Origin: Flavobacteriales bacterium
GTDB taxonomy: Bacteria; Bacteroidota; Bacteroidia; Flavobacteriales_D; Sanyastnellaceae
Reading direction: 5' to 3'
Assembly (NCBI GenBank): GCA_022447625.1
Contig: JAKVAX010000005.1
Coordinates: 173,683-237,682 of the forward strand
DNA: 64,000 bases
Shown: in pieces, positions 1 through 8,056 of the stretch
Layout of the letters: every line of letters starts with the position of its first letter
Numbering within the stretch: the stretch's first letter is position 1
Notes under the pieces: model-generated
The model's database searches: none
Told to the model about the DNA's origin: nothing
Seen by the model: the letters and a program-made list of their open reading frames with translations, nothing else
Translations under genes and position numbers: made by a program

Positions 1-216
1 GGAACAATGGGCTTTGGTGGCATTTACCTCATTGAAAAGAACGAACTAATTCAAGCAATTAAGTTCGATGAAGGCGACCCAAGTGGTCGATACATATTAC
101 AGCCTGGTAAGTACAAGTTGATCTTCAGATCACGCAGTTCAAACCAGACACTTTACACTATTGAAAAAGAGTTCACAATTTCCTCTGGAAGCAATACAAC
201 CATTAACCTGAATTGA
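1..216 (+). CDS. C-terminal part of an unknown protein (cut by window start)
   Basis: The reading frame is open from base 1 and stops with TGA at 214-216, so only about 71 C-terminal residues are visible. They contain alternating polar and hydrophobic stretches (PGKYKLIFRS, IEKEFTISSG) that look like a small beta-sandwich of the carboxypeptidase-regulatory or Ig-like kind. No catalytic motif is present. It lies 14 bases upstream of the transketolase gene on the same strand and may share its transcript. I do not recognise the family; the beta-sandwich reading is an inference. Confidence 0.5.
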   Translation, partial: GTMGFGGIYLIEKNELIQAIKFDEGDPSGRYILQPGKYKLIFRSRSSNQTLYTIEKEFTISSGSNTTINLN

Positions 217-230
217 ATTAATTTCTCGAC

Positions 231-1193
231 ATGAAAGAATATCCTGTACTCGGCAAGAAAGATACCCGCTCTGGATTTGGAGAAGGGCTTCTTGAACTAG
301 GAAAGAGCAACCCGAACGTCGTAGCCCTCTGTGCTGACTTGACAGGGAGTTTGAAAATGAATGCTTTTCAGGATGAATTTCCTGACCGTTTCTTCCAAGT
401 AGGTATTGCTGAAGCAAACATGATGGGTCTGGCGGCTGGTATGACAATCGGCGGCAAGATTCCTTTCACAGGAACCTTCGCAAACTTCTCTACAGGAAGA
501 GTTTACGATCAAATCCGCCAATCAATCGCATACAGCGGTAAGAACGTAAAGATCTGTGCTTCTCACGCCGGACTCACACTTGGAGAAGACGGTGCAACGC
601 ACCAAATCTTGGAGGATGTAGGTATGATGAAGATGCTACCACACATGACGGTAATCAACCCTTGTGACTTCAACCAGACGAAAGCAGCAACGATTGCGAT
701 TGCCGATCACGAAGGTCCAGTTTACCTGCGATTCGGTCGTCCAAAAGTCCCTATCTTCATTCCAGAAGATCAAGAGTTTATTATTGGTAAAGCACTAATG
801 CTCAACGAAGGAACTGATGTGACCATTATCGCCACAGGTCACCTTGTATGGGAAGCACTTGAGGCTGGAAAAGCACTCGCAGAAAAAGGAATTAGCGCTG
901 AGATCATCAACATCCACACGATCAAGCCATTGGATGAAGACGCGATCGTACGTTCAGCGAAAAAGACTGGCGCCGTAGTAGTAGCTGAAGAACACCAAGT
1001 CCTTGGTGGACTAGGAGGTTCAGTAGCCCAAGCGCTTTCTACACACGCCCCAACTCCAACCGAATTCGTGGCAGTAAACGATTCATTCGGTGAAAGTGGA
1101 ACTCCAGCTCAATTGATGGAGAAATACGGATTGAACGCTGAAAGCATCATTGCGAAGGCCGAGAAAGTGATTTCGCGGAAAGCAATAGCTTAA
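231..1193 (+). CDS. Transketolase, C-terminal subunit
   Basis: Encodes the pyrimidine-binding and C-terminal domains of transketolase (320 residues), the thiamine-diphosphate enzyme that moves two-carbon units in the non-oxidative pentose phosphate pathway. In Bacteroidota and many other bacteria the enzyme is split into two polypeptides that assemble. Glu61 in GIAEANM is the conserved Glu that contacts the cofactor aminopyrimidine, and [15 protein letters not shown] (about 111-125) carries the family's conserved His and Asp residues. The ATG at 231 gives the normal subunit start. The N-terminal subunit is not directly upstream; the preceding gene end is unrelated in sequence, so its partner is outside the window. 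Confidence 0.9.
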   Translation: MKEYPVLGKKDTRSGFGEGLLELGKSNPNVVALCADLTGSLKMNAFQDEFPDRFFQVGIAEANMMGLAAGMTIGGKIPFTGTFANFSTGRVYDQIRQSIAYSGKNVKICASHAGLTLGEDGATHQILEDVGMMKMLPHMTVINPCDFNQTKAATIAIADHEGPVYLRFGRPKVPIFIPEDQEFIIGKALMLNEGTDVTIIATGHLVWEALEAGKALAEKGISAEIINIHTIKPLDEDAIVRSAKKTGAVVVAEEHQVLGGLGGSVAQALSTHAPTPTEFVAVNDSFGESGTPAQLMEKYGLNAESIIAKAEKVISRKAIA

Positions 1194-1195
1194 AC

Positions 1196-1257
1196 AGGCT
1201 TATGGCCTATGGCTTAAGGCCTAAGTGCCACTGCATACTGCTTACCGCATACAGCAT
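1196..1257. repeat. Low-complexity intergenic repeat block
   Basis: Between the transketolase stop and the following terminator lie imperfect short repeats: TTATGGCCTATGGCTTAAGG with GGCCTAAG, then GCATACTGCTTACCGCATAC with AGCATAC. They form several short inverted pairings. No open frame is apparent. Function unknown. Confidence 0.4.
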
Positions 1258-1259
1258 AC

Positions 1260-1289
1260 AAAAAGGCGTCCCGAAAGGGCGCCTTTTTC
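1260..1289. terminator. Bidirectional hairpin terminator
   Basis: Stem AAGGCGTCC / GGGCGCCTT with a short GAAA-type loop, flanked by A-rich and T-rich runs. It sits between the convergent transketolase (+) and dapA (-) genes and can serve both. Confidence 0.75.
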
Positions 1290-1306
1290 TGTACTTTGTT
1301 TGACGC

Positions 1307-2182
1307 TTAGGCGATGCTATTCGCTTCTGCGATCAATGCCGCTTTTGTCTTTTCTGAGACGGGAAGAAGCGGTAGTCTCATATGGTGTTCGCAAATGTTT
1401 AGATGCTTGAGAACCTCCTTTACCCCGCCTGGGTTTCCTTCTACGAAGAGGAATTCGATCATGTGTTTGAATTGGAAGTGAATCGGCTTAGCTATGTCTA
1501 GGTTACCTTTCATCGCCGCATGAACCATCTTTCCGAATTCAGCTGGGTAGGCGTTACCAACCACGGAAATCAATCCTTCAGCACCTAGTGCGATCATTGG
1601 TAATGTCAATCCATCATCTCCCGAGATCACTTGGAAATTTGATGGTTTATGTTGAATGATCTCTTCGATTTGAGAAAGATCACCACTTGCCTCTTTCATG
1701 GCTGCAATGTTCTCGTGGTCTGCGAGCGCTAGCGTAGTTTCGGCCAGCATATTCGACCCAGTTCTTCCCGGAACGTTGTAAAGTATAATTGGAGCCGGTG
1801 CCGCTTCGGCGATAGCCTGATAGTGAGCAACAATACCAGCTTGTGTAGGCTTATTGTAATATGGGCTTACCGATAGAATCGCTGAAACACCATCCGCATT
1901 GAAAGACTTCATTTGATCAACGACCATCGAAGTGCTATTCCCCCCTATCCCAAAGGCAACTTTCGTTCTCCCTTGATTCACATCTAACACGTAATCAAGC
2001 ACTTTACGCTTTTCATCAGAAGTGAGCGCCGGTGACTCACCGGTAGTGCCTTGAACAACCAAAACATCTACACCACCTTCAATTAGGTGCTCGGTGAGGT
2101 TCTTAAGTCCGTTAAAATCAATGTTTCCATCGGCAGTGAATGGAGTGACCATGGCAACTCCTAGTCCGCTGAGATCGATCAT
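1307..2182 (-). CDS. dapA: 4-hydroxy-tetrahydrodipicolinate synthase
   Basis: Condenses pyruvate with aspartate semialdehyde, the first committed step of the diaminopimelate/lysine branch. The product is a cytosolic (beta/alpha)8 aldolase of 291 residues, the usual length. Visible active-site residues: Thr46/Thr47 in QGTTGE, Tyr135 in LYNVPGR, and Lys163 in MKEASG, which forms the Schiff base with pyruvate. I chose ATG at 2182 rather than an ATG 14 codons upstream because the family starts near MIDLSGLG and because this ATG overlaps the TGA of the upstream gene (ATGA), a typical coupled arrangement. Cotranscribed with the DUF6913 gene. Confidence 0.95.
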   Translation of the reverse strand: MIDLSGLGVAMVTPFTADGNIDFNGLKNLTEHLIEGGVDVLVVQGTTGESPALTSDEKRKVLDYVLDVNQGRTKVAFGIGGNSTSMVVDQMKSFNADGVSAILSVSPYYNKPTQAGIVAHYQAIAEAAPAPIILYNVPGRTGSNMLAETTLALADHENIAAMKEASGDLSQIEEIIQHKPSNFQVISGDDGLTLPMIALGAEGLISVVGNAYPAEFGKMVHAAMKGNLDIAKPIHFQFKHMIEFLFVEGNPGGVKEVLKHLNICEHHMRLPLLPVSEKTKAALIAEANSIA

Positions 2183-2733
2183 TTTAGAGTAAGGTTTGAG
2201 AGGTAAAAGTTTATTTGCTTCCAATATTCATCAAGGCTGCATCCAGACTGCACTTCTAGTGAGAAGTCGTACATCTCTTCTGCGCCACTTAATGATGCGC
2301 CTGCTTTCATTTTCGCCTTCGAATGACGAAGAATATAATCAAGGGGAACTGAAGGGCTCAATCGCAAATCAATAAGTATATCAAAAGGCTCTTGAAGGAA
2401 GTTCATTAGGTTCACCTTAGGCTTCATGTGCCAGTTGAGATCACCCTTTGTAAAGTACATGTATTCAAGCTTTTGAAGCTGATAAATCGGCAACTGTTTT
2501 ATTGGCTTGTCTACATAACCCAATGCACATGCTCTGCGCACTCCATATTCCTCATGAACGAAACGTACGAGGCGCTGAATTTGCTTGAAATAGGCTTCGT
2601 CTTTGTCTTCATAAAGGAAGGCAACGCTGTTCGCATTTGACAGATTCGTGCCTGTGCGTTCGCGCTGAGCTGGTTGCTCGCGTTCCAGGAAATACTTCCC
2701 GGCCTTCTCCTTCATTCGTTGTACAATCGCCAT
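2179..2733 (-). CDS. DUF6913-type conserved protein upstream of dapA
   Basis: A 184-residue soluble protein without signal peptide or membrane segment. From memory, a DUF6913-type gene commonly sits next to dapA in Flavobacteriia; no function is known. Short motifs are FLYEDKDEAYF near the N terminus and EPFDILIDL in the middle. I chose the start at 2733 (MAIVQRMKEK) instead of 2754 because a TACCTTTG promoter element at 2763-2770 would put the transcript start almost on the 2754 codon. Its stop overlaps the dapA start, so it leads a two-gene operon. Confidence 0.75.
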   Translation of the reverse strand: MAIVQRMKEKAGKYFLEREQPAQRERTGTNLSNANSVAFLYEDKDEAYFKQIQRLVRFVHEEYGVRRACALGYVDKPIKQLPIYQLQKLEYMYFTKGDLNWHMKPKVNLMNFLQEPFDILIDLRLSPSVPLDYILRHSKAKMKAGASLSGAEEMYDFSLEVQSGCSLDEYWKQINFYLSNLTLK

Positions 2734-2762
2734 ATCCCAAAAATACCGCTTCAAGCGGGGTG

Positions 2763-2770
2763 CAAAGGTA
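2763..2770 (-). promoter_or_regulatory. TAnnTTTG -7 promoter element for DUF6913-dapA
   Basis: TACCTTTG on the minus strand matches the Bacteroidota -7 consensus. It supports a transcript beginning near 2757-2760 and the downstream start codon at 2733. Confidence 0.55.
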
Positions 2771-2874
2771 CAGACATTCCAATTGTTGTTAACACGCGCT
2801 GCTGGACATCCATCGAATCAATAACTTTTTGTGTCTATCTCCCGTTAAATCAATAGACCCAGCGCATTAGCCCT

Positions 2875-3585
2875 ATGAATGAACATTGGATCACCGATGG
2901 CATAATCGATGCCGAATACAAGCAGTACTTATTTCTTGCTTGGGTACAGCGAATCAAACAAGAGTTCCGCAACAGTAGACTCTACCCTGCTTTGGCTCAG
3001 CTGATTACCCAACATCAGAATCTCAACAAGTTAGAGGCCGATCGTCAGCAAATGAATGATCTACTAGACAAAGATCTGGTTGGTTTCGACATGAAAAAGA
3101 TGCGCTTGATTTATAAGGCCTTGAACAGCATGCCGGAGCTCGATAATTACCTCGAAGAAATGATCCAATTCGCTGTTCCTCATGTAGAAAAGATGCTTCA
3201 GGAGGGCAAATCAATCTATCAAATGGTGGAGGAGCATATGTTCTTCACTCCCGTTGGAGTGATGCCCTTGTACCGCAATGAAGGCTACCTTTTCTTATAC
3301 AACGAGCCCATGAAAGAGGTGTTCTTGTATCGTTTCCTCATGAGTCGATTACAAGCGGCGAATGAAGGGTATCATCGATTAGAAACGGAATTGATCGCTT
3401 CTAGACCAAAAAAGCTCTCTGAGAGCTTCGAAACGATCAAGACTGAACTGATCCGAAACTTCAGAGAGCTTCCTAATCCTGCGACTTTCTTAATCCGAAC
3501 TGAGTTCGCTTTCCCGCTCACAGAGACCTTACTTCCTGTGGCTAAGCGTCGACTCGTTATCGAATTAAACAAGCTCTCAGCGTAG
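2875..3585 (+). CDS. Conserved hypothetical cytosolic protein
   Basis: 236 residues, largely alpha-helical and charged, with no signal peptide, membrane segment or recognisable catalytic motif. I do not recognise the family. It is divergent from the DUF6913-dapA operon across a 141-base gap and its 3' end overlaps the convergent pirin gene by 9 bases. A TAACTTTT element near 2821-2828, one mismatch from TAnnTTTG, may be its promoter. Confidence 0.7.
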   Translation: MNEHWITDGIIDAEYKQYLFLAWVQRIKQEFRNSRLYPALAQLITQHQNLNKLEADRQQMNDLLDKDLVGFDMKKMRLIYKALNSMPELDNYLEEMIQFAVPHVEKMLQEGKSIYQMVEEHMFFTPVGVMPLYRNEGYLFLYNEPMKEVFLYRFLMSRLQAANEGYHRLETELIASRPKKLSESFETIKTELIRNFRELPNPATFLIRTEFAFPLTETLLPVAKRRLVIELNKLSA

Positions 3586-4416
3586 GCCCATCGGCACGTC
3601 TAGGAGCAGGAGCTCACTATCTTCTGAGAACTGAATGTCTAATTGGTTGGTTTCTGAAACACCCAGTGCATCGCGTTCTGAGAGTTCATGGCCATCAATT
3701 GTAGCTTTCCCTTTAATCAAGAATGCATACACTCCGTTTCCTTCGCGTGCGATATCGTACTTCGTTGATTTTCCTGCTTCGAAGTTTCCCAAAGAGAAGT
3801 AAGCATCCTGGTTAATCCAGATGGAACCATCTTCTTCAGGACTTACCACACGTTGGAATCGGTTCTGACGATCTTCAACTGGATAGCTCTTCTGATCATA
3901 TCGTGGTTCAATGTTACGCTCCTTTGGGAATACCCAGATCTGAAGGAACTTTACTAGATCTTCTTTGCTCTTGTTGTACTCTGAGTGGTAAACTCCAGTA
4001 CCCGCAGACATAATCTGTACATCACCTTGACGAATGACAGAGGCATTCCCCATGCTATCTTGGTGTTCCAAATCTCCTTGCAACGGAATGCTTACGATTT
4101 CCATATTCTCATGCGGGTGCTTTCCAAAGCCCATTCCTGCGTCAACGGTATCATCGTTAAGCACACGAAGCGTTCCAAAATGCATGCGCTCTGGGTTATG
4201 GTAACTCGCAAAGCTGAATGAATGGTGACTATTCAACCATCCGTGATTCGCATGTCCACGGCTGTCAGCAGCGTGGAAAGTGTATTGAGCTGTCTTTGTA
4301 TCCATGGGTTTGTTGTTTTTAGTGTTCTCCTTAGTTGTGAATGCACGTCCAGCGAAGGCCAAACTTCCGGCGGCAACGCCAAGGACGCTCTTTCGTAAAA
4401 AGTCTTTTCTGTTCAT
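3577..4416 (-). CDS. Pirin family protein with an export-like N terminus
   Basis: Bicupin of the pirin/YhaK family. The first cupin carries the metal-site pattern GKHPHENMEI followed by GDLEHQDSMG and TGVYHSEYN; members bind one iron and some have quercetinase activity. Unusually, about 37 residues precede the normal pirin start (MDTKTAQYTFH). This extension reads NRKDFLRKS followed by a hydrophobic stretch LGVAAGSLAFAG, like a Tat signal with RK instead of RR. Using ATG 4416 leaves 2 bases after the nitroreductase stop, favouring coupled translation from that start. An internal ATG at 4305 would give an ordinary cytosolic pirin. Location is inferred, not proven. Confidence 0.85.
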   Translation of the reverse strand: MNRKDFLRKSVLGVAAGSLAFAGRAFTTKENTKNNKPMDTKTAQYTFHAADSRGHANHGWLNSHHSFSFASYHNPERMHFGTLRVLNDDTVDAGMGFGKHPHENMEIVSIPLQGDLEHQDSMGNASVIRQGDVQIMSAGTGVYHSEYNKSKEDLVKFLQIWVFPKERNIEPRYDQKSYPVEDRQNRFQRVVSPEEDGSIWINQDAYFSLGNFEAGKSTKYDIAREGNGVYAFLIKGKATIDGHELSERDALGVSETNQLDIQFSEDSELLLLDVPMGLR

Positions 4417-4418
4417 GC

Positions 4419-4997
4419 TTAGGCTTCTTTAGCTATGGTATCAAGCGCAAGACGTTCGCGCTTGTTCAATTCCCTTTCTTTCAATGGGTCACTCAAGTCA
4501 TTGACATCTCCCATTCTCCCGAATGCTACGGCCAGGTATGGTGTAAGTCCTTCTTCATCTGTCAGCTCCCCTATTTTGTCCAAATGAACACCTCCCATCT
4601 GGTGAGCGTAGATATCCATGGAGAAGGCTTGTGTTACGGCATTGCCAACCGCGAGACCTAAATCAAATGACCAGGTTCTATTCGGTCGATCCTTGTATGC
4701 GAACTTCTCTTTGCCAAATACGGCCACCAAGGCTCCTGCATTTTGAGCCCAAGCCACGTTTCCTTCCATCAAGGTGTTTAGAATCTTGTCAAAGGCTGGT
4801 GTTCCTTTGATTCCATAAACAAAACGCCAAGGTTGTTCGTTCATGCTTGATGCTGACCATCGTGCTGCTTCAAGTATCGTCATGACTTCTTCTTTCGCTA
4901 GCGCGGAACCGTCAAAGGCTCTTGGACTCCAGCGGTCTGAGATCAATGAATGCAGCTTATACTCTGTGTTTGCTTTTTTATCGTCGTTCAGTGCCAT
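4419..4997 (-). CDS. Nitroreductase family protein
   Basis: 192-residue FMN-dependent NAD(P)H nitroreductase-like protein. RWSPRAFD near residue 22 and ARWSASSMNEQPWRF near 46-60 are the characteristic FMN-binding segments. The physiological substrate cannot be read from sequence. It is the first gene of a two-gene run with the pirin gene, 2 bases apart, and is divergent from the lipoprotein gene at 5089, with a 16-bp palindrome between them. One exact copy of the dispersed 13-mer lies inside it and encodes SALA. Confidence 0.85.
   Translation of the reverse strand: MALNDDKKANTEYKLHSLISDRWSPRAFDGSALAKEEVMTILEAARWSASSMNEQPWRFVYGIKGTPAFDKILNTLMEGNVAWAQNAGALVAVFGKEKFAYKDRPNRTWSFDLGLAVGNAVTQAFSMDIYAHQMGGVHLDKIGELTDEEGLTPYLAVAFGRMGDVNDLSDPLKERELNKRERLALDTIAKEA
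4896..4908 (-). repeat. Dispersed 13-mer TTCCGCGCTAGCG
   Basis: Exact copy in the nitroreductase gene; on the coding strand it reads TTCCGCGCTAGCG and encodes SALA. Confidence 0.8.
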
Positions 4998-5054
4998 GTG
5001 ATGTTTATGAGATGTTTTACGAGTACAAAGATTCTACCTTCGTTCCCAAATTCC

Positions 5055-5070
5055 CTTAACCTGGGTTAAG
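5055..5070. promoter_or_regulatory. 16-bp palindrome between divergent genes
   Basis: CTTAACC-TG-GGTTAAG is a perfect inverted repeat in the 91-base gap between the nitroreductase (-) and the lipoprotein gene (+). Its symmetry and position fit an operator for a dimeric regulator. The regulator is unknown. Confidence 0.4.
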
Positions 5071-5088
5071 AAGGATTTACTGATCATT

Positions 5089-6015
5089 ATGAAACAGACG
5101 AAATACATTATGCTTTCGATCGTACCTCTGGCGATCATCGCAATGGTTCTTAGCTGCGGAGGCCGAACGGCATCTAGTGATGGCCCGAAGAAAACAGTGA
5201 TTAGTCAAGAGTTCACAAACTACTGGTATCAAGGCAAAGCTGAGCTTAGCAGCTACAAACTCACGCAAGCGCGATACGGTGAGTTACGTGAAGGTGAGGC
5301 TATGCTCATTTTCGTCACTGAGCCCTTCGACAACGACAAGCAAGTCAAATCAGACATGCAAGATGACAACGACTTGTCGGTACTGAAGCTGAACCAGACA
5401 CGTAAGTTCATGACAGGAGTATATCCGTATTCCATCATGACTTCTTCATTCACTGAAATTGATACGAAAAGCCCTGAGAGTCCGGTCAAAGTGACCAACT
5501 CTTCTCAAGAATGGTGCGGACACACATGGAATCAGCTGAATAGTCAAGGTAACGGTTATGAGTTCCAGCTTTACAGCTACTTCGAGTCTGAAGGAGACGC
5601 CAGTGGAAAGCTCCCAGGAGTTCTGTCAGAAGACGGGATCTGGGCGATGATCCGTATGAATCCATCCAAACTCCCTCTGGGACCTACGGAAGTCATTCCA
5701 GCACTGCATCACCTGCGACTAAGGCATGTAGAAGCACAAGCGGCGGATGCCATCGGCGCCTTGTCCACAGAAAACGGAGTCAGCACCTACACGCTCGATT
5801 ACACCAAGGTTGATCGCAAGTTGGTTGTCCACTTCAATTCTTCATTTCCATACGTGATTGAAGGCTGGGAAGAACATTTTAGTTCTGGTTGGGGCGCTAG
5901 CGCGGAAACGCTAGTAACCAAAGGCGAAAGAATCACCACGGAGTTGCTGCCATATTGGATGCTAAATACAACCGCAGACAGCACTTATCGCGCTACTCTC
6001 GGATTGGATCGGTAA
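5089..6015 (+). CDS. Bacteroidota lipoprotein of unknown function
   Basis: 308 residues. A signal peptide ends in the lipobox VLSCGG (Cys at about residue 23), so it should be an envelope lipoprotein. The body has the conserved stretch YWYQGKAELSSYKLTQARYG and the segment VYPYSIMTSSF. Database entries for such Bacteroidota lipoproteins are often labelled septum formation inhibitor Maf, but nothing here resembles the Maf nucleotide pyrophosphatase fold, so I do not use that name. It precedes the LPP20-like gene by 45 bases and is likely cotranscribed with it. It contains one copy of the dispersed 13-mer. Confidence 0.75.
   Translation: MKQTKYIMLSIVPLAIIAMVLSCGGRTASSDGPKKTVISQEFTNYWYQGKAELSSYKLTQARYGELREGEAMLIFVTEPFDNDKQVKSDMQDDNDLSVLKLNQTRKFMTGVYPYSIMTSSFTEIDTKSPESPVKVTNSSQEWCGHTWNQLNSQGNGYEFQLYSYFESEGDASGKLPGVLSEDGIWAMIRMNPSKLPLGPTEVIPALHHLRLRHVEAQAADAIGALSTENGVSTYTLDYTKVDRKLVVHFNSSFPYVIEGWEEHFSSGWGASAETLVTKGERITTELLPYWMLNTTADSTYRATLGLDR
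5895..5907 (+). repeat. Dispersed 13-mer (CGCTAGCGCGGAA)
   Basis: Exact copy in the lipoprotein gene. The coding strand reads CGCTAGCGCGGAA, encoding ASAE. Confidence 0.8.
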
Positions 6016-6060
6016 ATTGCTGGCATGATTTTTTAGGTAACTAAGGAAAACCCAACGAAA

Positions 6061-6618
6061 ATGAAGATCATGCGTAACTACTTTTTACTATTCCTGCCTC
6101 TCGCATTCTTACTTGTTCAGTGTGCTGAACGTCCTATGGGAGATAAGGTGAAAGAGCCGTTTACTGGCAATAAATATGAAAGCAACAACCGTTGGTTCCG
6201 TGCAGTAGGTAAAGGGGTTTCTACTCGCGATAACATCGCAGAAGGAAAGGCTGATATCGAAGCGAAACGCGAATTAGCGCAGCAGGTACAGACAACTGTA
6301 AAGGTTGTAACAGATCAGTACTTATCTGATACACAGACGAACAACACCGACGAAATCAACGATAAGTTCCAGTCTCTCATTCGTGAGGTCACGAACACGA
6401 CTATCGGAGATCTTCGTAAGATCGGACAAGAGAAATACCACAACGGAGAAGACTACACCGTTTACATCGCCTACGAAATCAAGAAAAAAGCAATGCTTCG
6501 CTTCCTGAAGAAGAAAGCAAAAGCAGACGCTAAGATTGACAAGGTGACACTAGATACCATGGAGCGTATTCTAGATCAAGAAATCGAGCGCTTGGAAGCA
6601 CTCGACGGAGACGAGTAA
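6061..6618 (+). CDS. LPP20-like lipoprotein
   Basis: 185 residues. An N-terminal signal peptide ends at the lipobox LLVQCAE. The body has the LPP20 pattern: FRAVGKGVS followed by an EGKADIEAKRELAQQ helix. The C terminus is a Lys/Glu-rich amphipathic helix. LPP20-family proteins are envelope lipoproteins of unclear function. The gene follows the 5089 lipoprotein gene and ends directly against the opposing DUF4112 remnant with no visible terminator. Confidence 0.75.
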   Translation: MKIMRNYFLLFLPLAFLLVQCAERPMGDKVKEPFTGNKYESNNRWFRAVGKGVSTRDNIAEGKADIEAKRELAQQVQTTVKVVTDQYLSDTQTNNTDEINDKFQSLIREVTNTTIGDLRKIGQEKYHNGEDYTVYIAYEIKKKAMLRFLKKKAKADAKIDKVTLDTMERILDQEIERLEALDGDE

Positions 6619-7092
6619 TCAATCACCGAATAGGCTGAGGATGAAGCCCACTGTGTCTATCATCAGGAAGAACCCAAATATTATCAGGGCTATCGTGATT
6701 CCTAGAACTAATAGGATGACCCATAGCCCTGATCCTTTATGCTTCCCTTCCTCTTGATGCTCGCGTATCAAATTCATGTTACGCTCATTCGCCTTAAAGG
6801 TGAAGTCGAAGATTTAACCGAGCACTGGAATCATTCCAATGAGCAGGTCTAATAGGATATTACCGAGCATCTTCAGCAATACTTTGCCACTCACTCCTTC
6901 CCTAGCAATTCCGATGACGATGGTGGCACTAGCGAGGTAACTCACAAAGTCACCAACACCTGGAATCAATGAAATGATAGGATCCAATCCAATCGTATAA
7001 TCTGTACCTGGAATCCGGATACTGGAGTCAAGTAGTTTCGATAGTTTTTCGATCCAATCTGGGATGTTCTTTAGGGTGTCTTTCGTGGCCAT
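6619..7092 (-). pseudogene. DUF4112 membrane protein gene split by an in-frame stop
   Basis: Codons from 7092 (or 7107) down to 6817 encode a typical DUF4112 N-terminal part (GLDPIISLIPGVGDFVSY, then LLDLLIGMIPVLG) and hit TAA at 6814-6816. The same frame continues without gap: IFDFTFKANERN, then from ATG 6777 a 52-residue piece with MNLIREHQEEGKHKGSG and one hydrophobic helix, stopping at 6619. Family members run through this point with S, T or D where the stop lies. So a single substitution, for example TCA to TAA, split one gene. The pieces could still be made separately by reinitiation at 6777; that is an inference. Confidence 0.8.
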
Positions 7093-7120
7093 ATCGTTTT
7101 GTAACACTCTTTTGACGAAA

Positions 7121-7151
7121 ATAAAAAAGGGCCGTCACAATTGACGGCCCT
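7121..7151 (-). terminator. Rho-independent terminator
   Basis: Perfect stem GGGCCGTCA / TGACGGCCC with a 4-base loop, followed on the minus strand by TTTTTTAT. It ends the lipoprotein gene at 7174; the DUF4112 gene begins just beyond it. Confidence 0.85.
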
Positions 7152-7173
7152 GTTCACTTTTAGCAACTTGAGA

Positions 7174-7989
7174 TTACTCTCCTAAGCTAATCTCAATCTC
7201 TTCACCATTCACATATACAACAGCAATGTTATCGCATGTCCCATCTCCGAAATCAATCGTACGCTCTCCCATAGGCGCATTGGTAAGAATGACACCTTGT
7301 ACCGGGTAACCACATACACGGTCAATGATAACTGGCTCTAGAGTAGTTCTTGTAACCACATTGCCATTTGGACGCACCACGCTTCCTGTTCCATCAATTT
7401 GAAACACATTATCGCCACAAATCGCTGTCTCATGTCCTGACAACCATGTCACCGTCTGCGTTAGGTCTCTTGTTAGCAGATTCCCATTGCGCGTGAACTC
7501 GGTATCAATAACACGAGTGTACATCGGATTACCGTCTCCATTTACACCAAGACTGGTGGTAATTCGACTTCCAGCCACTTGCGTATTGTCGACCTGAAAA
7601 CCGTCGAATGTTACTGTTCTTACAGACCCCTCTTCCATCATATCTCCAGAGATCGAAATATGAATCATTCCACTACGTACTGCACCGTTTGACCCTTCGC
7701 AACCGCTTCCAAAGTCAAGTGTAATGTCTCGAGGATAAACGTCTACTCCTGAATCAGTGACTTCAACGCAATCAACCAGATAGTCGAGTGGATTGCATTG
7801 ATCGCTTGAGCTAGCACTCCGTGAGAAAAGCTCTACTTCATCTTCGTATCCACGCTCTGTAGCCATAAAAAGGGCTTCGTTTGTGGCTGCTGTGATGTCG
7901 TTATTGCTTTGATCTTGTTTGCGACAAGAAGAAAGAATAAATAGAGAAAAGAGAAAGGTTAAAGTGATTGTTCCAGTGATATTTTTCAT
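7174..7989 (-). CDS. Hypothetical lipoprotein
   Basis: 271 residues from the start MKNITGTITL. I chose this start because it begins a clean signal peptide with lipobox LSSCRKQ; an upstream ATG at 8046 would add 19 polar residues ahead of it. The mature part is Cys-poor, beta-rich and acidic (ITLDFGSGCEGSNGAVRSG, TVTWLSGHETAICGDN). I do not recognise a domain. The gene is monocistronic: a terminator follows it and msrA precedes it by 67 bases. Confidence 0.65.
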   Translation of the reverse strand: MKNITGTITLTFLFSLFILSSCRKQDQSNNDITAATNEALFMATERGYEDEVELFSRSASSSDQCNPLDYLVDCVEVTDSGVDVYPRDITLDFGSGCEGSNGAVRSGMIHISISGDMMEEGSVRTVTFDGFQVDNTQVAGSRITTSLGVNGDGNPMYTRVIDTEFTRNGNLLTRDLTQTVTWLSGHETAICGDNVFQIDGTGSVVRPNGNVVTRTTLEPVIIDRVCGYPVQGVILTNAPMGERTIDFGDGTCDNIAVVYVNGEEIEISLGE

Positions 7990-8056
7990 GGTACTAAATT
8001 TTCGTTCGCCAGTTATGACGAGACGAAACCCATGAAGTTTAATCACCTCAATTCAA

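Noticed and set aside
5089..6015. Maf septum formation inhibitor as product name
   Set aside because: The protein is an envelope lipoprotein with no Maf fold motif; the label appears to be an inherited misannotation.
6814..6816. TAA as a recoded amino acid codon in DUF4112
   Set aside because: TAA recoding is not known in these bacteria, and no stimulatory structure is visible; mutation is simpler.
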